DNA from: Enoplolaimus lenunculus
Taxonomy: Eukaryota > Nematoda > Enoplea > Enoplida > Thoracostomopsidae
Length of the DNA stretch: 64,000 nt
Direction of reading: 5' to 3'
NCBI GenBank assembly: GCA_030248215.1
Contig: JASANG010003292.1
Coordinates: 124,001-188,000 of the forward strand
Below, piece after piece: positions 1 through 11,230 of this stretch. Made by a program: the position numbers and the translations under genes. Positions within the stretch are counted from its first letter, which is position 1, and every line of letters starts with the position of its first letter. A model generated the notes under the pieces. It was not told where the DNA came from and did no database searches. It was given only the letters and a program-made list of their open reading frames with translations.

Positions 1-3000
1 TACGTCCATCCCGTCAAGACATAGCGGATCTAGCGAATGTACTCGCCGAAGAACGTTCAACGCTTGACTATATTCACCTAAATCAAAAACATAAACATTC
101 ACTGTCAATCAACATTCCATATTAGACTCACAAACATCTTAAAATCTGAAGCCTAGTTATTACAAACTGACGAACTCCTATAATTGCTGCTTACTCTTGA
201 ATCTAAAAAATGTGCTCAAATACGAGCTACGTATATCACTATTGTTACAAAGCGTTACTTTTTTAATAATTTCAAAGCATTTAGCCTCCGTTTATTAAAA
301 ATGCTACATGTCGAAAGCCCTGTTTCAGAAACCACTTTAAGTTCTGCACGCCAGAAACAAAACCAGCTTAACCACACTACCATCATGTACTGCTGGCGTT
401 CCCTTCTTCGTAGTTCTTGCGGGGGGGGTCACCAGGTTGAACCTGGGAAAAATATAGGGACATTATAAGAATGGGGGGCGATTGCGTAAGGTTCCACCTG
501 GAAGCATTTTCATAGTTATATATTCTCGTGTTTACTTTAACTAAGAACATTTACTCCTGGGATCACGCAACGAGATTTTTGGGTGACAGATAATACCAGA
601 AGTGGTGTATTTGAAGTATATTCTTAATTTTCAGCTCATAAAATTTCTTCAGGTGTACATTACAAAGCGGTTGTTATGATACGCCCTACTCTGAAAAAAG
701 TGGCTGCATCACCCTGGGGAACAAACCAAAAGTAGAGGTTACTAAGCTGTACGGACCGCGCACCCCCTATTTTGGTAGGCTCAGTCCACGTACAAACAGC
801 ACTTCAGCATACGTGTTAAAACTAACTGTATATTAGTGTTGAATTGATAAAACAGTTTCGATATCACGATATCGTTATTTTCCGGTATCAGTATTTCGTT
901 ATTTTACAGTATCAGATAAACACTATAGTACACACCTGCATAATAGTACGTCTTGCCAAGTGCACACAACAAGTGTACGTTGTTTGAGATTGGCGATGTT
1001 GAATCGAGTTCTTTGAAATTCGCAATTGCCTTTTGATATTTCTAAAACACATTCAAATTGTATCAACTGAACAACTTGACGGCCAACACCCGTGCCCGAA
1101 TACTTCGACAACTGCAATTTGTCGTGAACACAATTTTCCAGGGATATCCAGGGACAAAAATAAGCTCTACATCGAATGAGTAGTGATTTAGAAGTACAGT
1201 TTTTCGGTATAAAATGTTGGTTACTTTAGGTAACTACCACTGAAAAACATTGGTTCAGCATGAAAAATCTGTCTGCAGTTACATATCTTTACCTAACCTA
1301 CCCGCCTGCAACAGGTCAAGTTTAAACAGTCGATTTTTAACACGGTAATGTTATAATTTAAATGTTCACCTTTTTCGCACAACAATAGTGTGCTTCTAAC
1401 CAAGTTGAAAACCATTCCATCGACGGCAATTTGTCAATTGCAACATCTTTAACAAACAACTTTTTCGCGTCATCCAATTCTAATCCTAAATAAAATCAGC
1501 AGTTATTAGAATGGCACATAAAAGCACACGGTACAACTCCATTGAAATCTTGTAATTTCCAATAATTTCATTGTAATTCAACGCGACTAATCACCACTTT
1601 CATGAATTCAATTTTGTATAAAAAATACTCTCTCATCTCAATTTCAATTTAAAGTTAAATTCAATTCCGAATAAAAATGTTCTTCTTTTAACACTCGCTT
1701 CCTGATCAAATGTAAACAGATTTAAGAATCATCCTTAAACTTTGCGACATACCATGTCCCAAAACTTGTATCAATTCATGGAATGCGTACGGACATTGTG
1801 CAAGAACGTCCTGATATGCGGTGGCGGCTGATTTTGAATTTCCAAGCTGATGATAAAGCGATGCAAGAGCAGAAGACATCCGTGCGGTTCGTGATTTAGC
1901 AGGAATACTCTCAAGTACACCAATCGCTTCTTTGTGTTTCCTGCAATCAATACTCAAATGCCTCACATCATGTAAAACAGTACACGCTGCGGACCGCAGC
2001 AAAACAACCGATTACGGTTATATTATTGGTAAATTATCATCACAGTGTTAAACGTTTACTAAATGAAATTTTGGGTATATGTAAACAAAACTGGCTTATA
2101 TATAACTGCAAACAAAAACACCACCAGTTATTCTAAACTTTGCATGCATACTTCTGCTGTACCAGACAACGATATAATTGAAATTTTATATTCGACTCTG
2201 ATGCGATCGCATTTTGCAACTGTTGTTGTTGCTGTTGCTGCAGTTGTCTTCTTGTCGAAGTACCAATCGTTTGACTGTTATTAGGCGATTTGGTAACTGT
2301 TAGACACGACCCGCCTGGGATACGAGACGGACTTAGCGTTGTTTGGCTATCGCTCGCAAGATAATTGCGATGGAAATGTAACGCTTTCATGTAGACTTGT
2401 TCAGCTTTTTTATGCTAAAAATCACACTTTTATTTAACATGACCAAATGGGATAAAAGGCCACCTTTCTAATTATTCCATACCTCACAGTTGAATACAAA
2501 CTTAATACCCAGAACTTTTTGCTTAATGTCTATTATAAGGTGCGTTTGCCATTGCCCTATGACATAAATAGTTTTTACAAACTCAGAACTAAATAGCTTT
2601 AAAATTAGGTAGCAAGCAAACCACAAAAGCAAACATTCGCAGCTCTCTTTCAACCACATCTTCTAAAATGTTTCGAAAAAACACCTTGCATAACAGTCAT
2701 AGAATAAAACCCTCTGCCGCAATTTTAACACTAAATTTCCCTTGTACCAAATATTCTATCAGAAGTTCTTATACCTGTCTACAATGGAACAGCGATTCAC
2801 CATAATACACAGTAACCAAAAAGCGTTGCAAATTATTCATAAAATCCGGGCAGCGTTCGCATATTGTAAGCAGAAGAGCTGACTAAAAAATAAATAATCA
2901 AACACAAATGATGTTTACGGTGCACCACTAAATTTAAGGATGTGCCGATTAATCGACATCGGCATCGGTAATAATAGGCAATTTTCTTGAGTATCGGCAT

Positions 3001-3987
3001 CGGCACTGCAAAGAAAATTTAAAATTTCCAAATCTTTGCCGATACTTTTCGCACATAACAGCCAGTTGGAATGCTATCACTTTCACTCCTTAGCGTATAT
3101 CAGTCGATCTGATAAAGGAAACTGTTATCTCTCTTGAGTCTGGTAATCGTCTATGATAGTTAGGGTTTAAGTCTCGCAAAATGATGTAATGTAGTATCCT
3201 TCCTGTTCTTTGAACATGACGTATTAAAGTGGGAATCGGCATCGGTAATTTTTAAAATAAGAATCGGCATCAGTATCGACAAAATTTTCGTATCGGTACA
3301 TCCCTACTGAATACAGTAGTGCGAAGCAAAACTTGGAGTCAGTTTTGAATATTTTAATTTGAATTCGCCTTCAAAAGTTCAGAACCGACTTTTTAAGTTT
3401 CAGTGCTTTCAAAACAAGATCCGATATACGTCATTGCCAACAGCTTGATTTATTAAGCTTGTGAAATATTTTTTATAAACAGAAAGTCAGGTTTGATCGA
3501 AATTTCGGACAGGGCTTGTTTTTCATTTGCTCGATTGCGTACAAGCCGAACCGGACCTTTTAGTTTGTTGCTTTTTGCAATCTCGGTCTGTAAAATAGCT
3601 ACGCTTGCGTGGTGCTTCTATTATTACTAGAGTGGAGTTGGGCATGATTATATTTTTGCCAGTTTTGTTTGATGTCAATGAGAATTTGATGAAAACGTTT
3701 ATATCTTAGTGACTGTCCTCATTAAATGGAGCATAAAAGTTTTCGTAAAGCTACCTGTGTATTAGGTTCCGGTTAGCAAGTAGATGTCTGTTGAACGCCG
3801 GCAAAAGCATATCATTCGCAAACATTCTTCAGTGTTTTAGCAAAGCTACCAACGTAAAAAATGTATTAGACAATTCAAAAATTGAATTTGAAACCGTTAG
3901 TAAATAACTTACAAATTCTATCACGCTGTCATACAAACCTTCGTTGTACAAGTGCTCCACGCAATCAAACGATGACTTCATTAGCAT
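1..3987 (-). CDS. ANAPC7: Anaphase-promoting complex subunit 7, 5' part (7 exons, runs off left edge)
   Basis: APC7 is a TPR scaffold subunit of the anaphase-promoting complex, the nuclear/mitotic E3 ubiquitin ligase. Exons read on the minus strand: 3987-3913, 2882-2775, 2414-2152, 1940-1753, 1485-1370, 1041-936 and 77-1 (partial). All junctions are GT-AG and the phases join without a break, giving 311 residues. Colinear matches to vertebrate APC7 as I remember it: SALLLTICERCPDFMNN (26-42), HKKAEQVYMKAL (62-73), EAIGVLESIPAKSRTARM in exon 4, SMEWFSTWLEA in exon 5, NNVHLLCALGKTYYYAG in exon 6, LDPLCLDGMDV in exon 7. Between the first TPR blocks is a low-complexity linker with a run of seven Gln. 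The first ATG of exon 1 is chosen; a second in-frame ATG lies two codons on. An AG at 3993-3992 lies 4 nt before the ATG. Intron 1 holds an hAT-type relic. The C-terminal TPRs lie outside the window. Confidence 0.95.
2936..3306. mobile_element. hAT-like non-autonomous element in ANAPC7 intron 1
   Basis: The ends are inverted: AAGGATGTGCCGAT on the left and ATCGGTACATCCCTA on the right. Both flank stretches rich in ATCGGCATCGG. The 8-bp flanks ctaaattt and ctgaatac match at 5 of 8 positions, compatible with an old 8-bp target duplication. No coding capacity is visible. It lies wholly in the intron between ANAPC7 exons 1 and 2. Confidence 0.6.
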
Positions 3988-3993
3988 TGTACT

Positions 3994-5014
3994 AGTAAAA
4001 TGCTTGATAAGCAGTAGTACAACCTATTTTAGATATAACAAGAGTAAAGCTATAGTTCAAATATGCTAAAATAAAACGAAAATTCCGCAAAATACAGTTT
4101 TGTCAATTTTACCACTAGCATACCAAAATTCGTTTACCCCTTAAAAATGTCACCACGACCATTTTGCCGCTATTGCACTAATTATTTTTTCCATTGTTCT
4201 CAGCTTCAAAACATAATTTCGGCTAATAGAATATTTCGGCCGTAAAGCAGTTTCGTAACACCCGCAATCTGCATTTTTAACTGACATGCATCGATATTAT
4301 ATATAAGCCCAATATCACAATTCAAAAACGCAAAAAATATAAGATAGTTTACTGGAAAAATACAGACAACATCAATATACAGCGTGTTTGTTAACATAGC
4401 CGCTTGTGATAAATACAAATAAATTCAGGACAAAAATATTAATGGCTAACGGATGGCTTTGGAAGGAATGTAAACCCCTTGACTGGCTTCCACACAAACA
4501 CACTCAGAAATCTTTCAATGTAATGCTTCTAAATGCACGAAATATGCTAACACATTAGTACAAACAACTTATTTTCGCACAGCAATTTGACTCGCGTAAG
4601 AATAATGAATACAATATTAAATTAAACCTTTCCCTTATACAGCATACTACGGAAGCTAAATACAAATAGTATACGAGCAATGCACACACATTGAGCAATT
4701 CGTAAATATACGCGCAGTATAAAATCTCCACAATACGTGAGAGCCCCTCAGCTTGACCGTCAACTCATTATTTGAGTGTTCATCGTAAACGATTCCGATA
4801 ATTCAGACTGTGCTTCGGATCCTACTTTGAAATTACTTCTCGACTGAAATTAACAATGTTCATGTGAGAAATGGATAAACATTCAAATGTCAAGATGAAT
4901 TCCAAACACCGCGCGCACCCTGACTAATAACTTCACCTTCCAAATACACCAAAGCTTCGTCTAGAATCGGACGTCAATGTTACTACTGCCATTATGCAAC
5001 CACAGCCCTCTTGC
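3994..5014. other. Intergenic DNA between ANAPC7 start and FAM32A stop
   Basis: About 1.0 kb separates the FAM32A stop from the ANAPC7 start, with both genes on the minus strand. The only recognisable content is a decayed TTAA-type element (listed separately). No clear TATA box or CpG-rich promoter was seen. Confidence 0.5.
4470..4876. mobile_element. Decayed copy of the TTAA/tRNA-like element family
   Basis: The segment shares the landmarks ACGTGAGAGCCCCTC and AGCTTGACCGTCAA and the end TTCATGTGAGAAATGG with the cleaner copies at 33809, 35434 and 45657. It is the most diverged copy in the window and its left boundary is uncertain. Confidence 0.45.
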
Positions 5015-6384
5015 TCATTTCGTCCACGACACTTTCGGAATATCATTAAACTCTGTAATTGACCCTAAATAACGATTGTAGTCTTCAACTCGTTCTTTGT
5101 GACTTTTTTCAGCTTTTTTCATAATTCGTTCAAGTTGAACAGCTGCTTGTCTCCGCTTGAATGCCAGTTCAGCTTCGGTTTTTGCAGACCGCTCCCGGCG
5201 TAAACTTTCTACCGAACTCTCGCTACCAGACGTTAGCACCGACGATGGTTTGGACTGGATCGAACGCGAAGTACCTGGCTTAGTTGCTGGCGACGTCTAG
5301 AACAGTTTTACAAAAAATACCCAAAATCTACGTATGCGTACAATCACTAACTTCTTCATATCACGACCATAACCTGCATGTTTTAGTGGTCGCAATTGAC
5401 AAAGTAACAAAAACTCGGATTGAAGTACACGCTATACGCAAGGATCCGGGTCTCGACCTAAAACCGAGAGTCGGAACCGAGACCCAATAACGAAACCAAA
5501 ACTTTCGGTTTCGGTCTAGTTCAAATTAAGACCGTTACCGAAAATAACAAAATTTTCTATCGAAAGTTTTGAATGTATATTTCGTGCGTACCTCCTTCTT
5601 GTTTTAGCGTAATAACTTGTTGTATTTGCTCAGAATTGCCGGTTAATTTATAATACTACGATTGTGGCATAAATGTTGTTTGCAATTAAGTTGATTGAAA
5701 CTAAAGAGAAAGTAAAGCCATGTTACTAAAAAGAATTTATTTTCAAAAGGCAAATACACACAAAATTTTTTAGTAAGGGTAACAAATATTCCCATATGCT
5801 GGAACCCGTAATGTAATGAGCTTTATCAAATTATGTGCCATATTTCAATGATTGCTAAAAACAGTGAAAAATTCATATCTAAAAATCAACAAATCTAATA
5901 GACATCGATTAAGGTGAATGTTGAGTAGAAAAACGGGTGCTTGTTTTTCTTGTTCTCAGTTTGAAACCTACCGAAACTCAGAAAAATGAGACCGAAACCA
6001 GTCAAATACTGCGATTTACCGAGACCGCAGATCCCTGATAGATACACGCATGTTTGACACTACAACGCCACAAATACAATATAATTAAGCTTTGTTTTTA
6101 CTTTTTATTTTATTCATTTTGGAAATTGACATTGCCACACAATCCATATATTGCGCAAATACGACCATAATACAGACTGGATGTATATACGTGGAATTCT
6201 ACTGAATCCGGCTGAACGTGAATTATATATTTTCTTAAACGAAGACCGTAATAACAAAAAGTTGCACTGAACTTCGTATCGATTGCGAGAAATACTTCAA
6301 AAAGCTTACAGCATTTATCTTTGACTTTTTCTTTGACACACCACTGCCTTTCTTTAACTTCAATTTGCCAGGGACCACATCCAT
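5015..6384 (-). CDS. FAM32A: FAM32A, spliceosomal exon-ligation factor (complete, 2 exons)
   Basis: Exon 1 is 6384-6310 (MDVVPGKLKLKKGSGVSKKK...) and exon 2 is 5296-5015, both phase 0. Together they give 118 residues, against about 112 in human. In vertebrates FAM32A sits in late spliceosomes, where its C-terminal tail reaches the catalytic centre during exon ligation. That tail is the best conserved part here: QLERIMKKAEKSHKERVED followed by the terminal IPKVSWTK. The N-terminus keeps the K-L-K-L-K motif and a Lys-rich stretch. The middle (about residues 26-60) is Ser/Thr-rich and has no equivalent I recognise in human. Intron 1 is about 1 kb and houses an hAT-like element. An AG at 6390-6389 lies 4 nt upstream of the ATG. 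Confidence 0.95.
5439..6037. mobile_element. hAT-like non-autonomous element in FAM32A intron
   Basis: The left end reads CAAGGATCCGGGTCTCGACC and the right end, reversed, reads CAGGGATCTGCGGTCTCGG. Sub-terminal ACCGAAACC/GGTTTCGGTC motifs lie in both ends. This layout is typical of hAT MITEs. Target duplications are no longer clear. The element fills more than half of the intron. Confidence 0.6.
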
Positions 6385-6389
6385 TTAAC

Positions 6390-8960
6390 TGATTAAGTTT
6401 CAGCAAAACGTTTTTGTAATATATGCGTAAGTATTGTGCCAGCAGTACAACCGTAAAGGCTGCAGCTTTTATCTACTCAAATCAGTTCTAGAAAAGCAAG
6501 ACTCGGCTCAAAACTTTAAAACCATTGGCTTCAAATAATCTGACATTACAATTAAAACATTAAACACAGAGTAAACATTTCAAAAATTCATGTATGATGA
6601 CACGCGAGAAACCTGACGCTGACCGCATCCACCTTAGGCAATAAGTAACACAGGAAAATATACTTCAGCTACTAGCCATGTAAATATAAGATTGGGAAGT
6701 TGGAAAACGGGGAGTTAGAAAAACTTCATATAAATCTTTCCCAGCTTAGTGTTCTTCTGCCACATTGTTAATAACACAAGCGAAACAAAACAAAGTGAAA
6801 GTTGAAATTTAAAGGGAAAAAAAAGTTTATAGTCTTTTCTTTATGTTCTAAAAGGGCGACAAGTTTCTGACGCCTCAAATTAAAGTTTACGCTTATAAAT
6901 TAGTTCTGTAAAGACTTTGCCGGTTGGATCGATTACATTTGATACCAAACGCTGTTGGCTTCACTTTCAGTTGTAACCTCCAGTTTATTTACACATGCGT
7001 TCAATTCCGGCAAATTTACAGCGACCAGCAAGCAGATAAGCCAGACTATAAAAAACTATGTAGTGTCATTAATATTTTATAGTGATAATTTCGATATTTC
7101 CAAACGAAATGAAAACTGCCAATGCTTTTTAGCTTAATTTTTTTTCTGTAGTTTTTAACCAAGTTGCCAATAGCATTGGGAAATTTCAAATGAACGTATG
7201 GTTAAACTTGGCCACTTCACAGTTCTTACGACGAATTAAAACGCCAAAATATTGTAATCTTGGTTTTCTTTCAGTATTGATTTTGAGAACATATTTCAAA
7301 TCTACTTATATTTAACAAATTCTACACATTTTTATGTCAAAGTTGTTTCCTTTTTCAGTTAATGTATTAAAACTATACGTCTATTATTATACTCTGTGGT
7401 ACACTTGACTTCAGCAGATGCAATACAAAGCAATCGGTGAAACGTCATAAATCGCGAGATTTAAGCAAAAGACGTTGCTGTATGCATCTTAAAACAGCGA
7501 AGACTAAAAATCTTATGTCGATAGTTTGACGTGATTATCATTTTCTGTTCCAGCACGATTTTATTTTTTTAGTTTTTACATTCGCCGCGGCAAAATTTTA
7601 AATTACTTTTAATTGAGCATTAATCTGACCAAGACAGACATGAACGTAAGCATATTGCGTGCTGTGTAAAGAAGAATTTCGGATTAAGGGATCGTAATCA
7701 TAGCTTGATTTGAGCTTGCATTTCGTTTTTGGAAGGCACTCTATAAAATCATTTTTTATATAACCGTTTTGTAAATCAAAGCAACACGTGAAACGAATTG
7801 TGTAATATTCAAGACATACTGTCTGAAAAAAGCAATATGATTTATAATGCAGACTCCAGCGATGTATAAGTCCTGAATTGTACGCGCTTTTGTTTCTGAA
7901 ATGTTCCACAAATATGGGTTTGAAATTTTGCAGGCTGAAAATGTCTGAAATTAAATACTTCGCTTTATAAATAAATATTTCTGAAATATAAGACAAATAT
8001 GTCTGAAATGTAAGATAAATACAGCTAAAATAAAGTGCTTGTTTTGCTGATTTTCCAGATATATTTGTCTTTAAGGACAAAGATTTCGCAGCGAAGCCGA
8101 CTACAAAATTGGGAGCTCAAAAATTTTACAACTTAAAAGATACGTCGAAAACGTAAACATGCGTTGAAAACGTAAACATACGTTGAGGGGGTCATAGAGC
8201 TCGAACCAAAATATCTTTAAAATTCGATTTGCACGCTATTGACATAACTGATCAACTCGTGCAGGTACGCATAAAACCAGAAAACACATTTTTAAATGAC
8301 CACTAATTTCTTGAAAGGCGAAATTTATTTCTTATAGATTGGCAACATTAATTTCTTGAATGCAAAGTCGTTTATGTTTTAACCAGTTCAGACTTGAATT
8401 TCTGCTGCATTGGAGCAGCTTCATGCACAGTCACAGAGTTGTTAACTGTTAAATATTTCGGTTTGTTTGCGTTTGTATCTGGTTCGGTTTTTTCCTGAAA
8501 AATTGACTTGGCCGAAAAAAAACGGGAATAATGGAAAAATTGAAAATCATGTATATTTTAATGCTTTCACAAGCGCAAACATGTTGAAAGATGATTTGTC
8601 AGTTGAATAAATGACAGAAGAATCAAATCATTATTTTATTAAGTATCATCCATGATAATAAGCATATTGCATACAGAGCTGTCATATGCCTAAAAAGGTG
8701 CATAAGTTCGCTAAGATGGCCACAAACTTGCTGGGTTGACTCCGGCAAAAAATTTGCACACAGGATTATTGATATATGAAAAATGAAATTAATCAGATGT
8801 TAGGCTCCAAACTAATACGCTACACATATCTGCCATAAATGTTGCATCAAAGAGAAACTGAAAAATCTTAAATAAATAGATATAGCAATCACTTTAAGAT
8901 AAACATTTGTTTTCCTAGTCTTTTCATAAGTTGAGAAGAGCATGTATCCCCTATGCCTCC
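6390..8960. other. AT-rich intergenic DNA, no gene recognised
   Basis: No exon with family resemblance was found on either strand. The longest open frame (7598-8080, minus) has an AT-driven composition and no recognisable motif. A short cluster of TCTGAAAT motifs lies at about 7940-8010. Confidence 0.5.
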
Positions 8961-9105
8961 TACTAGCGGATCCAAAAGTAGAACCAAGATTTTGTATCTA
9001 AAGGTTTAGCACTAAGGCGTATGGCTCCTGGCTCGCTTCGCACGCGAGTGCATCTACTATATCTTGTCCGGTGCCCCATTTTCGAGTTTCCCGGATCCTC
9101 CACTG
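8961..9105. mobile_element. Short hAT-type MITE with 8-bp target duplication
   Basis: The ends TACTAGCGGATCC and GGATCCTCCACTG are inverted versions of the widespread CAGTGGCGGATCC terminus. The 8-bp flanks ATGCCTCC (8953-8960) and ATTCCTCC (9106-9113) match at 7 of 8 positions, supporting hAT-type insertion. The element is 145 bp and non-coding. Confidence 0.75.
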
Positions 9106-9113
9106 ATTCCTCC

Positions 9114-10255
9114 CCAGTAAACTAGCCATCGCAGTGATCCGTGGTTTTTTTCGGCGCCCAACCCTTATATATAGTTTCCATATGCATTTTGAGTTCAGAA
9201 TAATGTTTTCTTGAGATTTGCGAAGCTAAACAAACAGAAGTGAGAGCCATTGTGAAATCCGTGCTGTGTGGCCAAATCATTTTTTTCCTTTCAAATGTTG
9301 GCAGAGCGAAAAATCGTTCTGTTTGACCATGTGTTAGCCTCCAAAAAACGAATTTAAAATTCAAATTTCGTTGTATTGCTGATTTAAACGGAGGTCATGA
9401 CCAGCGTACAAAATTTTATCAGCATTTACATTAAATTAGTAGGTTAACCCGCTAGATTGGTACAAAATAGGCTTGCATCAAACTCTGCCGTATACCTCAA
9501 GATCAAGATATACAATTGAACAGTAAACGCCTTGTTTATTCCGTTTAAATGTGCAAATTGTTTAAGAAATCGCAACTGTTACATTGAAAATAAATTCCAC
9601 AGCGTTTAACGCAGTTTTAATACTCCACAATTCAAAGAGTTTATAATTATACAAACGTCAGAACGCGAGATAATTGTTAAGCTCACCCCAAATACTGTCT
9701 GGAACCTCTTAAAAACTGATTTTCTTCTATAAGAGACTATCTTTATTTCGAACTTTTGCAGCAAAAAGTTAATTTTGCTACTACAAGTTGTTTAAAAATC
9801 AGACAAATATTATAAGCTTCTAATTCATTATAAAGACACGAATGCTATACGTATCTGTACTGTGTATACAATTGGCTTTCCCAAGATTAATAATACAAAC
9901 AAATAATATGCGGAAAACTAAATTTGACGTACTTTAGTGCGATTTTAAGTCAATCGTTCATTTTTATCTATTTAAAGTAGTTTTGTTTTCGGTAAAGTCT
10001 TTAATTCTGTTGTATAATATGGCCAGCGTCCACTAATAATCGCACACAGAGTGCTAGAGTTGTTTATTGATTGGACTATTTACAAAATAGTCTTATGATA
10101 TTAAGAAGAAATGTCTTAAATTTTACACGTTTGATGTATTAATTTCAATCTAAAAAGATATAATCTTAGAATATAAGTTCTGGTTTCGGAAGAAGTTTCA
10201 ACCATTTTAATGACCATCATTAATTGCCTGGACATCGTACAGTTTAACAAGTCAT
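9114..10255. other. AT-rich DNA without recognised features
   Basis: Nothing supportable as exon, RNA gene or mobile element was seen. Confidence 0.4.
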
Positions 10256-10451
10256 ATTAAACTTTATTTGGTCCTGGAGTCATATATGCGCTACAATTAG
10301 GGATAATTGACGTTTATGGACTGTATTAGGGTTTAGGGACTCTATCCGCTTACGGACTCCTATTAGGAATACGGACTCCTATTGAATGAGACTCAACATG
10401 GGAACCCCCCACTTATTACCCTCCCCCACCCTTTTATTCGGGTCACTACAG
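10256..10451. mobile_element. CTGTAGTGACCCGA element, partial copy
   Basis: Only the half of the family carrying ACTCCTATTGA, GACTCAACATGGG and the right terminus TCGGGTCACTACAG is present. The other half is missing. Confidence 0.75.
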
Positions 10452-10717
10452 TAGTCCCGTTTGGTAGCGGGGTCGGCTCTTTTGGAACGAGTCCTCCATT
10501 CCTAAAAGGAAGAAATTTGTTTTAATTTAATTTATTGAATATAAGACATTTATTTATGTTTAAACCATTTCAGACACAAATTTCTGAGCTGTTTAAATCT
10601 GTCATTAGTTTTGAAATTAATAGACCTGTTAGTCTTGAAAATTTTAAAAAGTATTTAAAGTCTTGATATATCAGTTAAGGTTTTTTGTGTGCAGTCAAAA
10701 TTGCTGGACTGCGGGTA

Positions 10718-10976
10718 CACTGCAAATTTTAGTGAATAGATTTTAACTCAGAATGAGTTGAATCACTCAGTCTGAGTTAGGACTATCACAACTCAGAATT
10801 TTGAGTTGATTCATTTCATTATGAGTCTGTGTTAATTAATCAACTCACCAAGAGTCAACTCAACTCACAGTCAGAACCAAGTCAACTCAAAGTGAGTTAA
10901 AAGTATTCTGTTATTAACTCAGAAATAACTAACTTTCCGTCTGAGTTAATTAATTAACTCATTAGAATTTACAGTG
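10718..10976. mobile_element. CACTG / AACTCA palindromic MITE
   Basis: Termini CACTGCAAATTTTAGTGAAT and ATTAGAATTTACAGTG are inverted. The interior is dense in GAGTT and AACTC motifs in both orientations. A second copy lies at 57555-57806. Confidence 0.65.
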
Positions 10977-11230
10977 TTTAACCAAATATCTGTTTCCGTT
11001 TCAAGTTAAAATCAGCGTTCGTTTCCACTAATATTTTATAATCCGTTCGCACCCTAATAGGTTGCCATAGGTAAAATTAATTTCAGGACATTAAAGCTTT
11101 AATACGAAAATCTACAAGAAAATCTTAAAACAAAATGAAACGCTTGTTTATTAGCAGCAGCGCACAGTGGCAGAATTAGGAAACATCAAAAGACTCCATC
11201 CTATTCCTTGCGTTAGAGAGCAATTATAAA

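Noticed and set aside
7598-8080. 160-codon minus-strand open frame
   Set aside because: AT-driven composition rich in Tyr, Phe, Ile and Lys; no motif, no exon signals, no family resemblance.
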